From the NCBI RefSeq assembly GCF_014529535.1, contig NW_023503460.1:1120605-1184604 (forward strand): a stretch of DNA of 64,000 bases, given 5' to 3'. The notes beneath the pieces are model-generated. The model made no database searches and was not told the DNA's origin. It was given only the letters and a program-made list of their open reading frames with translations. This document shows, one piece after another, positions 23,001 through 33,600 of the stretch (the first letter of the stretch is position 1; every line of letters starts with the position of its first letter). The translations under genes were made by a program, and so were the position numbers. This stretch comes from Bradysia coprophila (taxonomy: Eukaryota; Arthropoda; Insecta; Diptera; Sciaridae).

Positions 23001-26000
23001 CGTGTGCTACAATCAACTTGTGCGACAATAATATAAGATCATCGATACATGAGAAGGACAATCGAAGCTTGCCGATATAGATCAGTGTCAAATAGCGGTT
23101 TCTTCTCTCAAAAAGTGTCAAATGAGTTGTCAATTTCACAAAGCTAACCTCAAAAGATGTTTCGTTCACAGAGCCGCCCCTTGAAATGTATGACAATTTG
23201 TGTGGCGTCTCACAACCCAATACTTTTTTTGTTCGATTTGAGGTTAGCTTTGTGAAATTGACAACTTATTTGACAGCTCAAACGACATTGACAATGATCT
23301 ATTGCCTCTCATGTTTGTCATATGAGCGAAAACGAGACAACAACAGTTGCACTTGTTAATAATTACCGATTTATCCAATTAAACAACCGATTTATCCGTC
23401 TAGATAAATAACTGTGACTGTGACTTCGACAACCTAATAAACTTACAATGACAATAATATAGAAAATATACTGAGATGACATGACACTATTAAAACTGTC
23501 TAGTTATTTAAATTGTGTGGCTCTAAAGCCGCTGCTTTGTGTTCAAAAACGTTTTGGTGTCGATGGTTCGAAATCTGGTCAACGCAAGATAGATCAGTGC
23601 AAATAACTGTTCTTCTCTCAAAATAGTGTCAAATGAGTTGTCAATTTCACAAAGCTAACCTCAAACAATGACAGCTACATATAAATTTTTGTAACATTGT
23701 GGTTAGCTTTGTGAAAATGACAGCTTATTTGACATCTCAAACGACAATGATCTATTGACGTTGCTGATAATAGGTTCTGTAACGTGCGAAAAAAGAGTTC
23801 GTATTTCACTGTGTATACGCTGTGGCCATAAACAACACCCTCGAAATACAACTTGCATAGTACATTACTGTCTTGCGGTGACATTTTTTGTGGTAGGTTG
23901 TATTTCGAGCTGAAGGCAAGGAATGCATCCCACACGCCGAAACAAAAAAAAAATCCCAATAAGACTTAGTGTCATCAAAGCTGCACGACTAAGATCATCT
24001 TAGTAAGATGGGTCATGTGATCCGCATGAACGATGTTAGAGTGGCAAAGAAAGTTATTGTGAGCCAATACGACGGCATTAGGTCCAGAGGCCGCCCAAAG
24101 AAAAGGTGTATTGACTGCGTGGAAGAGGACCTACGTGAGCTGGGTATTCGCAATTGGAAAGTTGTTGCCGATGATCGCCAAAGATGGCAAAATGCTGTTG
24201 TGGAGTCAGCCACAGCTTGGGTTAGAAATGGCTGTTAAGTAAGTAAGTAATAAGACGGTATGGTACTTTGCTGGCTTGCGATCAAAGAATAAGAAAAACT
24301 GGCTTTGAGCGAGACGGTAATGAGTCGTTTTCTGATGGCCGCAAGACAACGAAATTATGAGAAATGCACATTTGATCGACCAATCGAGAAAAAAATGACG
24401 AATCTGAAAAACAGATGCTGGGTGGTGTGTTTGGTTTTGAATTGGTGTTCAGTGTAAACTAGCAAAATTTGTTATATATTTAGAACGAATTGGCGGTGTA
24501 TGTAATAAAATAATCGATATTTGAACGAGAGTTTTATATTATTTTAATATATGTAAGAGATCCGAATATATTCACAAAGAACACAGTGGTCAGAGTTTGA
24601 AAAGCTTTTGAAGTTTATTTTTAGATAAATTATAGAATACGTACCAAGCAATACCAGTATTTCAACTGGTTTGTTTTTCAATGAGGCTTACACATTTATT
24701 AAATCGACCTTTCCAAAATAGAGTACAATTAGGATTACAATTTTCATTAATGCTCCATTTCCGATAAACTAAGAATACAAAAAGACTATAAATAGTGATC
24801 CCGTTGTCAGGTGGTTGAAAGTGTCTAAGGCGAGGTCTAAGGTCTTTAGCCGAGATCACCACTTTTAGGCAATGTGCCATAGACACGTTTTCTTAAGAAT
24901 TGTCTCGACTCAGCTGGAACAAAAATATTACTTTGATATTTGATCCAGACACATATGAGCAAATCAAAGCAAAGAACAAAGTATTTGTTTATTACCTAAT
25001 AGGCAGATAGAAGCACAAGTTAATACAAAATGAAACTGGTTGATAGTCGTGTTTTAAGTAAAAAAATAATCGCATTTCTATAAAGATTTGTTGTGAGGTG
25101 TCATTTTCTCGCTTTCTCGCGATAGGATGAAAATTTGTACAGATATCACGACAGCAGGTATATGTTTGGGTATATATAATGTATATAAGCATAGCATCTG
25201 AACCAAGCTCTAGAACAGATTTTCCAAGAGGGGTCTGCGTATGCAACCCTTCTATGCTGTCATTATAAATGATCAGAGTTGCCGGTTCACTATATTTTGG
25301 ACACACATGCTCTAGTTGTTGACAGTATTTTGATTTCGATAAATAAATGTTTCATCGAATTGTTTATTGACCTATTTTCATTAAATAATAATATTTGACC
25401 ATTATTTGTGCGAATTTCTATTAATCTGTTTGAAGTGACCTACTTGTCCACGTTTTAAAGTGAACTAAAATTTTTTAATTTGTGTCACTTTGGAGGCTCT
25501 CATTAAATTTGTACTTGTGGCGGTTCAAAAAATGTTGTTTATTTTGTTGCAGATCATATTAGAGAGGCCAGATTTCCGTTAAAAAAATCTGTTCTAGTCA
25601 AAGCACCTAGCAGGGTAATAGAAAAAAATAAAGTAGTACTTTAATCGAAGTATGCGAATATTTCAATACCTTTTTTTTCTTAATGTCATTGCAAAATTAC
25701 CATTAAGGCTGCTAATGGTATTATTGGTATCAAAATACTACTCTACTTGACGTGCAAAAACCTCTGTTACCCTGCTAGGTGCTTTGGTTCTAGTGCTTGG
25801 TTCAGTGCTATGATATAAGGTTTATTTAAAGACGAATCATTTGTAACGAACAAAAGAGCCGTAATTTCGCTCTGTGACATCGTTGTACCAAAAACGAAAA
25901 AGCAAAGATGAGGAAGACGTTTCATTATTTATTAATATATTCAAATATTACCGTCATACAATGAAAATTTTATTAACACATATTGCAATGCGATACACGG

Positions 26001-29000
26001 ATACACTCACCCCGAACGCGAAAAATTATGGAGAAAATATCGAAAATCAATGAAAATCAAGAAAGTAAGCCTTTTGTGAATATGCAGCATCCAATAAGCA
26101 GACGAAAGTAAAGCCTGTGACAGGTGAAGCTTGCGTACCCACTTATCATTTCTCTGTATTAAGTAGTAGAATTGTCGGGATAGCTCAAATAATCACATTG
26201 TTTTTGCCAAACTTGTAAAAAAGTTTGTATTGTCTTCAAAAAGACACTTTTTTGGTAATTAGTTGCTGATTGTTCTGAATCACAATTCGGCAGATAAAGA
26301 TACGGTCAACAACTCTATTTTTTTCAATGCAATAGGACTCTATATAAAAATTTTTTATTTATGTTGTACCAAGCTGGATGTTGTGGAGCTTCGGTACTTT
26401 TTACTCGACCGTGAAATGTAAAATTAAGTTGTGATCTTTGCTCGATTTATCGGTCATGTCAAACGTAAACAAATTTATTGCGAGACGTTTCGCAGCTTAT
26501 TGCTGCATCATCAGTCTTTATTATCTAAAACATACAAAACAACCATTCTTAAGAAACTGAGCGAGATGCTTATTTACAAATTTACAGGTCAAAACTTACA
26601 AGAACATTTGCTTATTTAGTAAACACCGATCCACCGACCAGTTTTGCCATTATACTACTCTGACACTTATAAACAAAAGCTAGATGACTGGCCAAAACAT
26701 AAACAAAAACGAAAGCTCTCTTATCAAGTGGATGGCACTTCTACAGATGGAATCAAACTTTTATACACTGCACTGATATTATCTGTGTCTCTTCTGAAAT
26801 TCATAGTCGGATTCGTCAAAATTTGTAATGAGTCCAGAACTCTACGTTTCGTGCAGTTGCGTTCAATATTTAAAATCTGCATTTTGTCCGTGTCTGGCAC
26901 ATGACCAGCTTCATAGAAGTGATGCACCAGAGCTGTCGTGTTGTTCAAATCGCCAGTTTGATTAAACGTTTTGATGTCATCCACATGTTGACCCAATCTC
27001 AGCCTCGCTTTGTGACTCGTGTTACCAACATATTCCAGATCACAAGTGGCTCTTCGGCCATCACCTAGGCACGGAATGCTATACACCACTTCGTATTGAT
27101 CAACTGTTGCAGTTTTTTGTTTTAGTTTAGAAAATATGGAACGGTTCGTGACAATCGGCTTATAGCCCAGTTTAAAATCATCGACACCTTTGCATAATAT
27201 GTTGCTTATGTTGATCGAGCAACGTTCGCCGAATTGCATGCCTTTGTAATGGACCGGGTTTTGAGCTGGATCTTGAGTTCGATCGTGAGCTGGACTTTTT
27301 GCTGGTCTGTTTTTCAATATCCAGTACCTTCTGATTCTACGACTGATTAACATTAACATTAACATTAACATCCGACTATGAATTTCAGAAGAGACACAGA
27401 TAATATCAGTGCAGTGTATAAAAGTTTGATTCCATCTGTAGAAGTGCCATCCACTTGATAAGAGAGCTTTCGTTTTTGTTTATGTTTTGGCCAGTCATCT
27501 AGCTTTTGTTTATAAGTGTCAGAGTAGTAAATGTTCTTGTAAGTTTTGACCTGTAAATTTGTAAATAAGCATCTCGCTCAGTTTCTTAAGAATGGTTGTT
27601 TTGTATGTTTTAGATAATAAAGACTGATGATGCAGCAATAAGCTGCGAAACGTCTCGCAATAAATTTGTTTACGTTTGACATGACCGATAAATCGAGCAA
27701 AGATCACAACTTAATAAAAAATTTTGAAATGTGTTGTTGATAATGTAAGCTATTGTACACAAAACAAGCAATAACCAACATTTAAATATCTAAATTTAAG
27801 TATTATCTATCAACAATCACTTGGCTCTGAAATCTAGATTATCAGACATTTTCTTTGTGCCACTCTTGTATAGCTAACATGGTATTTAAATTTTTCAATT
27901 AAAACTCGTTCATTCTAAAAAATAAATTTCACTGTTTCCTAAGAGTTTGAAAAGTTATTGATACTCCCAATCAATTAAGTTTTTCCAGTCTATGATATTT
28001 TAGCACAAAACTTACAAACTAGCGAATTCAGATTTTGCGCCAAAATATCATAGACTGGAAAGACTGACTCTGGGAACAGACTGAGAAGCACTGACTCTGG
28101 GAACATCGATTAAATTTAAAATTATTTAAAAACAAATTAAATTGTGTTTTCTAAAGATTAACACACCATAATTCGCTTTAGCAGCATGAAGTTTTTATTT
28201 TACAGATTAAAACAGTTTTTGAATACCTCATTTTTATTGAAATTCACAGATTCAGTGTAGTTATCGGTTATTATTCGAACATACTCCATAAATCGTGAAT
28301 AGGTTAGATTTAAATTGACTAGTTACAAATATTTGGTAAAAGTATAGCTACAAAATGAAGAGGGCTGGTTTAAGAAGCTACGTCTCCAAATCACCTATTG
28401 TTGCAAACTCTTCCCGTTTCAGTTGCAGCCATTTTGAATTTTAAAATATGGTAAAATAAAGCAGGAAGGCTTTCATTGCTTTAATAAAGGAAGTACATCT
28501 CTAGACAACCTAAATTCTTAGATATTTTCCACTTCTGGCTTTATGGTTTCTGATTTAATTTAAGAAAGCTTCCGCATATACGGGAACATGAACGACATTG
28601 GTCCAGCACGTAGCTTGGCAACAGAATTCTTCATAGTTATGTAGTCATTCTTGCGAGACATGTTCGGTACATATTGCTTAAGTTCCGAGGAAAGATTTAC
28701 CTATTCAGTAATAAGAATTAATTGATCCAAGCATCAAGCTTTTCAACTTTCATCGTTATACGGCAGTCTAATTAGAGAACAGCTTTATTATTTGAAACCA
28801 AAAGGTTGTTGGACTTGTGGAAAGAAATATTTGATTTTATACGATATATTTTCCTGGTTTTCCTGTACCATGTTGAATAATATTTGATCAACTAATAACC
28901 TTTCTAGCAAACAAACTAGGAAAATCAGGGTGATAACACTGTACAGTGTATGCTGTCATAGAAAATTTTACTCTTTTAAAAATAAATTAAATGAATTACC

Positions 29001-29950
29001 AAAAAAAAAATTAACAAAAATTAAACAAATTTAATGATTTTTATCAAGTTGAATTTTCACACAATTTGTAATGAAAATGTTTAACAAAGTTGGTGTCACC
29101 CACCTTCGTAGGTGTCTTAACCTGTTCTTTCAGAACCTTGAATAATACGTCTCCTGTCACCGTTTCTATGTTCGAAAATGAATAATTTGTGATTGTGATG
29201 TCTTTCTTTTGTGTCTCCGTCATTTGGTGTGCAAAAATGAAACAAAGTTAAAAATTGGTATTTTTCGTGTGATGTCGATATTGCCTTAAAAAAAACGCGG
29301 CACGGCAACTCCATTACAACAAATTCAGTGTCTGGTTTGTCAAAATAAGGTGGTATTTTGAATGCGTCAAAACGAAGTTTGGTTGCTAGTGAGGCGTATT
29401 GGATCAACTCGACTCAACTATAAGTTGTGCGACATTTCACCCCGGGTTTGCAAGGGTAGTTTTCACCAGGTGCACCTTATTTCCGTCGAGTGGCCATAAA
29501 AACTCGTTAGAGTGGAGCCGGACAAGCCGCCAGGGACAGTTTTTTCGGATGGCTAGGGCTTCGCCGGACCAATATCGAGACATTGGAAATTCACTTATCG
29601 AGTCGAATTAGTAATTTTCATGTGGAAAGCAAAATATTGCACCTAGTGAAAACTTGTGACTATTGCTACAAAAATCGACTTTGTGTAACACTGCGCACGG
29701 CTCAACATATTACACACAAAAAGCGTCATTTCCACATGCAATGTACTAGTGCTATGATAGCAAAGCAAGCTATACTGTTTTTAGAATGTCGACATTCATT
29801 TATTAATTCTAGTGTTACGACTACTTTCTTGTATTAAAACAGGAAATAATTTATCATATTGTAATATTGCTCTTAAAACAATGCATACAAAACAAAAATA
29901 TGAACAATAAATATATTTTTACAAATACCTATATTATCCTGATCCATCAT
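5058..29950 (-). CDS. dl: Dorsal, isoform A (NF-kB/Rel transcription factor)
   Basis: Rel-family transcription factor of the Toll pathway, cytoplasmic when bound by Cactus and nuclear after signalling. Exons in transcript order: 29950-29929, 21359-21300, 15011-14685, 14617-14408, 14329-14097, 14024-13863, 13797-13719, 11976-11881 and 5656-5058. All have GT..AG sites and the phases match throughout, giving 595 aa. The Rel homology domain runs from about residue 82 to 364. It shows the DNA-contact loop [27 protein letters not shown], the dimerisation part ([27 protein letters not shown]) and the closing [15 protein letters not shown]. Exon 8 supplies the nuclear localisation signal KRKRLK (about 370-375). 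The last exon is a low-complexity Pro/Asn/Ser/Thr tail, as in transactivation domains. The N-terminus (MMDQDNIENVVT) rests on two small exons found by phase and splice-site match, so it is less certain than the RHD. Confidence 0.92.
5700..6400. other. dorsal last intron, 3' part without a gene
   Basis: Intronic AT-rich sequence. Short ORFs at 6110-6343 and nearby show no family signature and no splice context. I see no gene here apart from the dorsal intron itself. Confidence 0.5.
6410..6811. mobile_element. Two tandem MITE copies with ~35-bp inverted ends
   Basis: Copy 1 (about 6410-6595) and copy 2 (about 6595-6811) each begin with a CTTTGGGGAGGTSACGCAGA segment and end with its inverse (CTGCGTGACCTSCCCAAAGT). 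The right end of copy 1 (CCTTGG) is immediately followed by the left end of copy 2. A third, diverged left end lies at about 7030-7062 (GAGGAGGTTACGCAGATCGC). ORFs across this region are by-products of the repeat. The family is unknown to me. Confidence 0.75.
7551..7642. repeat. Hairpin repeat with GC-rich apical loop
   Basis: Imperfect stem GCGCATACGATGTG / CACATCTAGTGCGC around a loop CGAACTCGCTCCGCTCG. A close relative is at about 56186-56262 (GCGTATACGATGTG ... CTCGGCTTCGCCTCG ... CACATCTATTGCG). The two copies fit a dispersed short fold-back element. Confidence 0.55.
8818..8952. repeat. Dispersed repeat, related to 58870-58945
   Basis: Shares the segment around CAACTTCACATTGATTCATT (about 8833-8852) with the opposite strand of about 58900-58930, along with neighbouring similarity (GTGACATTTCAT). 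It is non-coding. Its ends were not defined. Confidence 0.5.
10441..11239. mobile_element. Fold-back element with nested hairpin modules
   Basis: Outer arms of about 190 bp (10445-10635 and 11050-11237) are inverted copies of each other, starting TATTACACACTTGTCACGAA. Each arm contains its own hairpin (ACACACTTGTCAC stem, CTCGGCAAGCCTCG-type loop). Further in lie a second hairpin (TGCACGTATGA stem, same loop, about 10994-11047) and a long hairpin at 10750-10833 with loop CCTCGGGCTGAAGCCCTCGG. There is also a short tandem repeat CCCTCACTAGTGAAGACCTT at about 10658-10700. There is no ORF. It sits in the last intron of dorsal-A. Confidence 0.8.
12106..13797 (-). other. dl: dorsal-B specific coding exon
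   Basis: A single 1692-bp open exon. Its first 79 bp (13797-13719) are shared with dorsal-A and close the Rel homology domain, and the remainder is B-only. It is the longest open frame of the gene and the decisive evidence for two C-termini. A + strand frame at 12650-12865 is its shadow. Confidence 0.88.
12106..29950 (-). CDS. dl: Dorsal, isoform B (read-through alternative C-terminus)
   Basis: Shares the first six exons with isoform A. It then reads through the donor at 13718-13717 (TCAG|GTAGGC) in a single exon, 13797-12106, giving 901 aa, of which about 537 residues from 365 on are B-specific. The B tail lacks the KRKR NLS. It is rich in acidic and Ser/Thr segments, has Pro-rich pieces ([10 protein letters not shown]), a basic [12 protein letters not shown] stretch and a conserved-looking end ([19 protein letters not shown]). 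Dorsal-B forms made by this kind of splice choice are known in Drosophila, and REL1-B is known in mosquitoes. I recognise the layout from that precedent. The 1.6-kb open frame with no stop argues for selection on the B form. Confidence 0.85.
17050..17079 (+). repeat. (GTCCGTCT)n minisatellite
   Basis: Nearly four copies of an 8-bp unit inside the 3-kb element. The sequence just before it (about 16930-16950, CGTACGAAGTACTGGGG) recurs at about 21443-21460. Confidence 0.8.
18800..18890 (+). repeat. ~20-bp tandem repeat (AGCTATATACAGGCATATAG)
   Basis: Two to four imperfect copies of a 20-bp AT-rich unit, including two adjacent copies of the named unit at about 18831-18870. Non-coding. Confidence 0.75.
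19527..19673. repeat. 28-bp perfect inverted repeat
   Basis: The 28 bases at 19527-19554 (core TTTGCCACAAATATATTTTT) are the exact inverse of 19646-19673. Related ATTTGGGACAAAT text sits nearby. Non-coding, within dorsal intron 2. It may be a small transposon remnant. Confidence 0.75.
21593..22428. mobile_element. Fold-back element with ~85-bp inverted arms
   Basis: Arms 21593-21677 and about 22331-22428 are inverted copies (CACAATTCACGGTGAGCTTG / CAAGCTCACCGTGAATTATG; TAGGACCATGCGACGAG / CTCGTCGCATGGTCCTA). A second inverted pair lies inside, at about 22126-22152 and 22304-22334 (GAGCGTGGTAAATTTCTGCC and its inverse). No supported ORF. Confidence 0.75.
23079..23300. mobile_element. MITE, copy A
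   Basis: Inverted halves, with AGTTGTCAATTTCACAAAGC in the left arm and GCTTTGTGAAATTGACAACT in the right, and CAATGATCTATTGCC at the right end. It shares both arms with copy B at 23590-23755. Non-coding. Confidence 0.7.
23590..23755. mobile_element. MITE, copy B
   Basis: Same inverted arms as copy A in the same orientation (GTGTCAAATGAGTTGTCAAT on the left, TTAGCTTTGTGAAAATGACA on the right), with a different short centre. Two copies about 500 bp apart indicate a family active in this genome. Confidence 0.7.
23995..24250 (+). pseudogene. 5'-truncated LINE 3' end
   Basis: An open frame of 76 codons (24008-24238) matches the C-terminal tail typical of RTE/CR1-like LINE polymerases: [10 protein letters not shown], then [18 protein letters not shown], then [10 protein letters not shown]. 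It is followed by a (TAAG)n tail at 24235-24254. It differs in sequence from the other LINE in this window, so it is a second family. The RT domain itself is absent. Confidence 0.8.
25599..25786. mobile_element. hAT-type MITE (188 bp)
   Basis: Terminal inverted repeat CAAAGCACCTAGCAGGGTAA (left) with its inverse TTACCCTGCTAGGTGCTTTG (right). Flanked by perfect 8-bp direct repeats GTTCTAGT at 25591-25598 and 25787-25794. The 8-bp duplication fits hAT. No ORF, so it is non-autonomous. In dorsal intron 1. Confidence 0.9.
26423..27715 (-). mobile_element. Penelope-like element with GIY-YIG endonuclease region
   Basis: The minus-strand frame 27371-26724 ends a Penelope-like polyprotein. YEVVYSIPC, then a Cys-containing turn, [16 protein letters not shown] and a following Asp/Lys stretch match the GIY-YIG endonuclease domain placed C-terminal to RT in these elements. 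The RT is missing (5' truncation). The segment 27372-27715 is an inverted copy of the element's own C-terminus and 3' UTR, so 26423-26810 and 27372-27715 face each other as inverted repeats. The left arm has an extra piece at about 26612-26655. The junction contains (TTAACA)n at about 27345-27370. Such partial inverted copies are usual for Penelope elements. Confidence 0.85.
27983..28056. repeat. Short hairpin repeat
   Basis: TTCCAGTCTATGATATTTTA and its inverse TAAAATATCATAGACTGGAA-like arm (one mismatch) surround a loop of about 30 bases. A short direct repeat (CTGACTCTGGGAACA) follows at about 28067-28106. Non-coding. Confidence 0.6.
28904..29389. mobile_element. MITE with CTAGCAAMCAAACT ends, copy 1
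   Basis: Ends CTAGCAAACAAACT (left) and AGTTTGGTTGCTAG (right) are inverted with one mismatch. The interior matches the inverse of 60174-60541, including AAATAAGGTGGTATTTTG (the inverse reads CAAAATACCACCTTATTT) and AAAATTTTCTATGACAG-type text. It also contains, at about 29100-29140, the CCTTCGTAGGTGTCTTAA...TTCAGAACC sequence found at the ends of another element at 52273-52725. In dorsal intron 1. Confidence 0.75.
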
Positions 29951-30427
29951 GGTGTTTTAAAGTCTTTGCGAAGAAAATGTTATTTCATCGGCAAGTTAGT
30001 GTACAAAATGTCGTAATACACTCGTGTGTGTTATAACTGGTTTAACAACTTCTGTTACTATATCCGAAGTCAAAGTAAATAGTCTAATATTTAAATAAAC
30101 GATCAGATCTCACTCAATTTAAATTGTTTGTATATACTTTTAGAATATGAAAATCGCTCATTTTAAAAACGATTTTTGGGATTTTTTTTTTCTTAGACCG
30201 CCACCAAAAACACAAAACAAAAACAGAGATGTACAACGGTAAATGAATTTATGGTCTTATAATTGCATTATAGTTTCATTTTTTGTGACAACAATGTAAC
30301 TTTTCGTATTTAGTTTCCTGACGTTCAATCTGCAAAAAATATTAAACTTCTTTAAGTAAATTATTCGCAAACTAAAGTCATTTGTTTTTTGGCGCAGATT
30401 AAACAAAATGCAAGGATGCAATAGAGT

Positions 30428-30612
30428 CCGTTAACACAATTGTGGTCCGCAGCCTCAACTGTGAAAACTGTGCTAATTTCATATAGGTTGTTCCAGTTCG
30501 TTATAACACAACTGTGGTCCGCAGCATCAACTGTTCGAGAACTGTGATAACTTCATATTAAAACAATTTGTGCACACAGCCTTAGCTGTGCGGGAACTGT
30601 TCGAACTGGAAC
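30428..30612 (+). repeat. ~60-bp tandem repeat, three imperfect units
   Basis: Units share ACACAAYTGTGGTCCGCAGC, then TCAACTGT..., AACTGTG and TTCATAT. They start at about 30435, 30513 and 30562 (the last diverged). The array ends with CGAACTGGAA, the inverse of TTCCAGTTCG between units 1 and 2. Non-coding. Confidence 0.6.
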
Positions 30613-33600
30613 CCTCCATTTTCAAAAAGCAGATCTTTTAATTTTGCAAAATGTTCGTGTTGCTTATGTTTATACTTTGTTTTGTTTAATGACTTTTCTG
30701 ACAACGCACACATTCTATACATTTCAGGGAAATTCAACATTCTTCACTTCTGGGTCCCACTTTTGTACGAAAAATGACATCTACCAAAAATTGAAAATAG
30801 GGACACTGGTAGGAAACAACACGGTTTTGGAAAATCAGAAACGTCTCCACGTCATGGTGACAGTTCAAAAGACGGTATAGAAGGGCGGTATTTCGATTAA
30901 CAACAACGCCATCCACGACTTTCAGCTTACTTTTATATCAGCGAAAATTGGTATTTTACAGAGCCATAGGGTCATGTAGAGTCGTGTTTTACATCTAATA
31001 TGGGCAGACGACAATATAACATTAAATTCAACTGTGGATAAAATATCCCAACGAACTATAATCTCGCTATTTTTTACATGCTCCAAATGTAAATTTACAC
31101 GAGCTTTCAAACATCCGCTTTCCGTCCATAATGACATTTTGTAAATGTATAGATCGCGTAATGTTAATGTAACCAAATTCGTGGCGTGACGTCAATAAAA
31201 GTATAAATCTCTCCTTCATTACGTCACATTAAATATTCGCCTCGCGAACTGAAAGTGTTCGTGATCTTTTCTTGAAATTCCCTGAGTCATGAGTCATAAA
31301 TGCACGTTTGGTGAATTTTTGCTTCTCATTAATTGAGAAACGAAAAACACTCACTTTTAATGTGAGACTGATCAATTATTTTGTAGAGGTACTCTAGTCG
31401 ACAGAACGTTGTGTCCAAGCAACTAATATCAAATGATATTGAATGGTTTGTAATCAGATAAAAGTACTTCTAACAGATTTTTTCCGATTGAATAGCAATT
31501 TGCAGTGATTTATAGAGAGTTTCTATATCAAACATTAAACATAAATTAGAATGCAAGCAACTGCGACGATTACAGGTACATCTGCATTTTGTACACATTC
31601 GTGTAGAATAAATAGTCGAGAGACAAGATGCGTATGAAAGAAATATTAGATCATAATGTGTGGATGTACGGTAATGTGTACACGTCGTATACTAAAGCAG
31701 AAAATGTTTTTTTTTTCTCAAAAGATATGTGGTCAATGCGTACGTGTTATTCGTCATTATCGTAGATAAGGACATTCACAGAGAATGAAGATAAATTTGT
31801 CGTGGTCGATATAAATTGATAAGTAATTAATAGAACATTACCACTAACCGTGGTTTTTACGAGTTGTGCATGAGAAGCGCAAGTTGAAAGTCATGCTTTA
31901 CCAAGGTATGGGTCAATTTTCAGAAATAATCAAAAACGTTGTGTGCAATTCGGAACTTATTTCGATAAGTAAACGCAACACAGTATAAACATCAACGTAT
32001 TGTATCTATAATGCTATCAAATGTTCAACTCACTTTGAAATTTTGTTGGCTTAACCATTAACTAAATTTTGTGAAAGTAAGACGATCAATGAAGCATTCG
32101 AACAAATAATCATTAATTACAACAAGATAGTTGAACCAACCATTTTTCTCTAAATCAATTGACATTCGAAACTAATTATAATTTCTCCACAAAAATGTGT
32201 AAAATAATTTAAAATTTGTTAAAATCACATTACTTGAATATTTTCTTGAAATTATTCGACGAATCACAAAACAAAAACTTCGATCTTTGCGAACTCATTC
32301 AAATATTATATTTCATACACTGAGCGTATCAGTATGCAGTTGAGACTAAAAACACATACCTCGAACGAAACTGATTCTATATATTTTCTCTGCTAAAGTT
32401 GTTGAGAAAACTGGTCGGATGTATTTAACATTCAGTTTAGTGCTGTCGTTGATTAGTTCTGAGTGTTCAATTCCAGAGTATGTGTAAATTCGAAAACGTG
32501 TAACAAGAAAAATATCTATGTTTGGTGTATGTATAGTACCATACACATAGCTATATGAAAACAAAACAATTTCGCTATCTATGCATTAATACACATGTTA
32601 TTACAATACACACAGTCACAAAATCCGAAAATAATCACTTTTGATATGATGTGAGGATGAGGTTAATTCATTTTTATTTTTGTATTTATTTTTGGATTGA
32701 CTTTTGTCCTCTTTTTCCTTCAGTAATTAATTTTTATTCACTGAAAACTGTATTACCATTAAAATGTTTAGGCTGTTAAAAACGTATTTAAATGAACTGA
32801 ACACGTTTAACACGACTGTAATACCAATAACTACAAATGCATGTAGGAATCGACCCTCTTCATTTATCAGTGTGTAAATAATTATTTGATTTTAAATTAT
32901 TTAATTGATTTTATGAGGTGGATTGGTATGTGTAATATGTATTTACTGAGTGAATATATATTATTTTACGCTTTACTTATTACAGGTGTATATTTTGGAA
33001 GAAACCTTCGGAGAATATTGTCGGTCAATCAAGCGGGCGATGTTTTATCAAAACGATATTTATTTGATTCGTAATTGTAGGAGCGTTCACCACTTTTTTT
33101 TTTACATTTTAAAGCGTGTCAAAAATTACGTTATAAGTCAATTTGAGTTTTGGATTAATAAAGAGACCTTGGTTGAATTATCAAAATTTTGTTTTTTGAA
33201 TTACTTCCTCACAAGAATGTTTCTACGGATTTATATTTTCGATATTCGTTATTCGTTACATTTATATTAGTCACGGTGATAGTCCAGTGAGCGTTCTTCT
33301 GCACATAATATGCATTTAATGTGTCCATTCATAAATTACACTTTATTAGATGGGGTGTCTGGCAGAAGCTCTAATTCGCTTCGCTCGTACGGAAAACTTG
33401 GGTTTAGTGCTGAAAAAATCAACATTACAATATTTGTAACACAACATGCTTTTATAATATTGATCGGAAGTGTATCCAGTGTATGTAATGTTTTAAATTT
33501 TGATTTGTTACAGGGGCTTTAGGCATGAATTTGCTGGTCCACTCATACAAAACAAAACTGCTCATGTGGCTTTATACATTTTAACAAAAAGCACGCACGT

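Noticed and set aside
26431..26619. 62-codon ORF ([10 protein letters not shown]...) present twice, at 26431-26619 (+) and 27519-27707 (-), as a small gene family
   Set aside because: Both lie in the inverted 3' UTR arms of the Penelope-like element. The identity reflects the DNA repeat, and there is no protein family signature.
31150..31230. dorsal promoter at TGACGTCAATAAAAGTATAAAT
   Set aside because: It is on the wrong strand reading for a minus-strand promoter as written, and lies 1.2 kb from the ATG without supporting elements. Only mentioned, not called.
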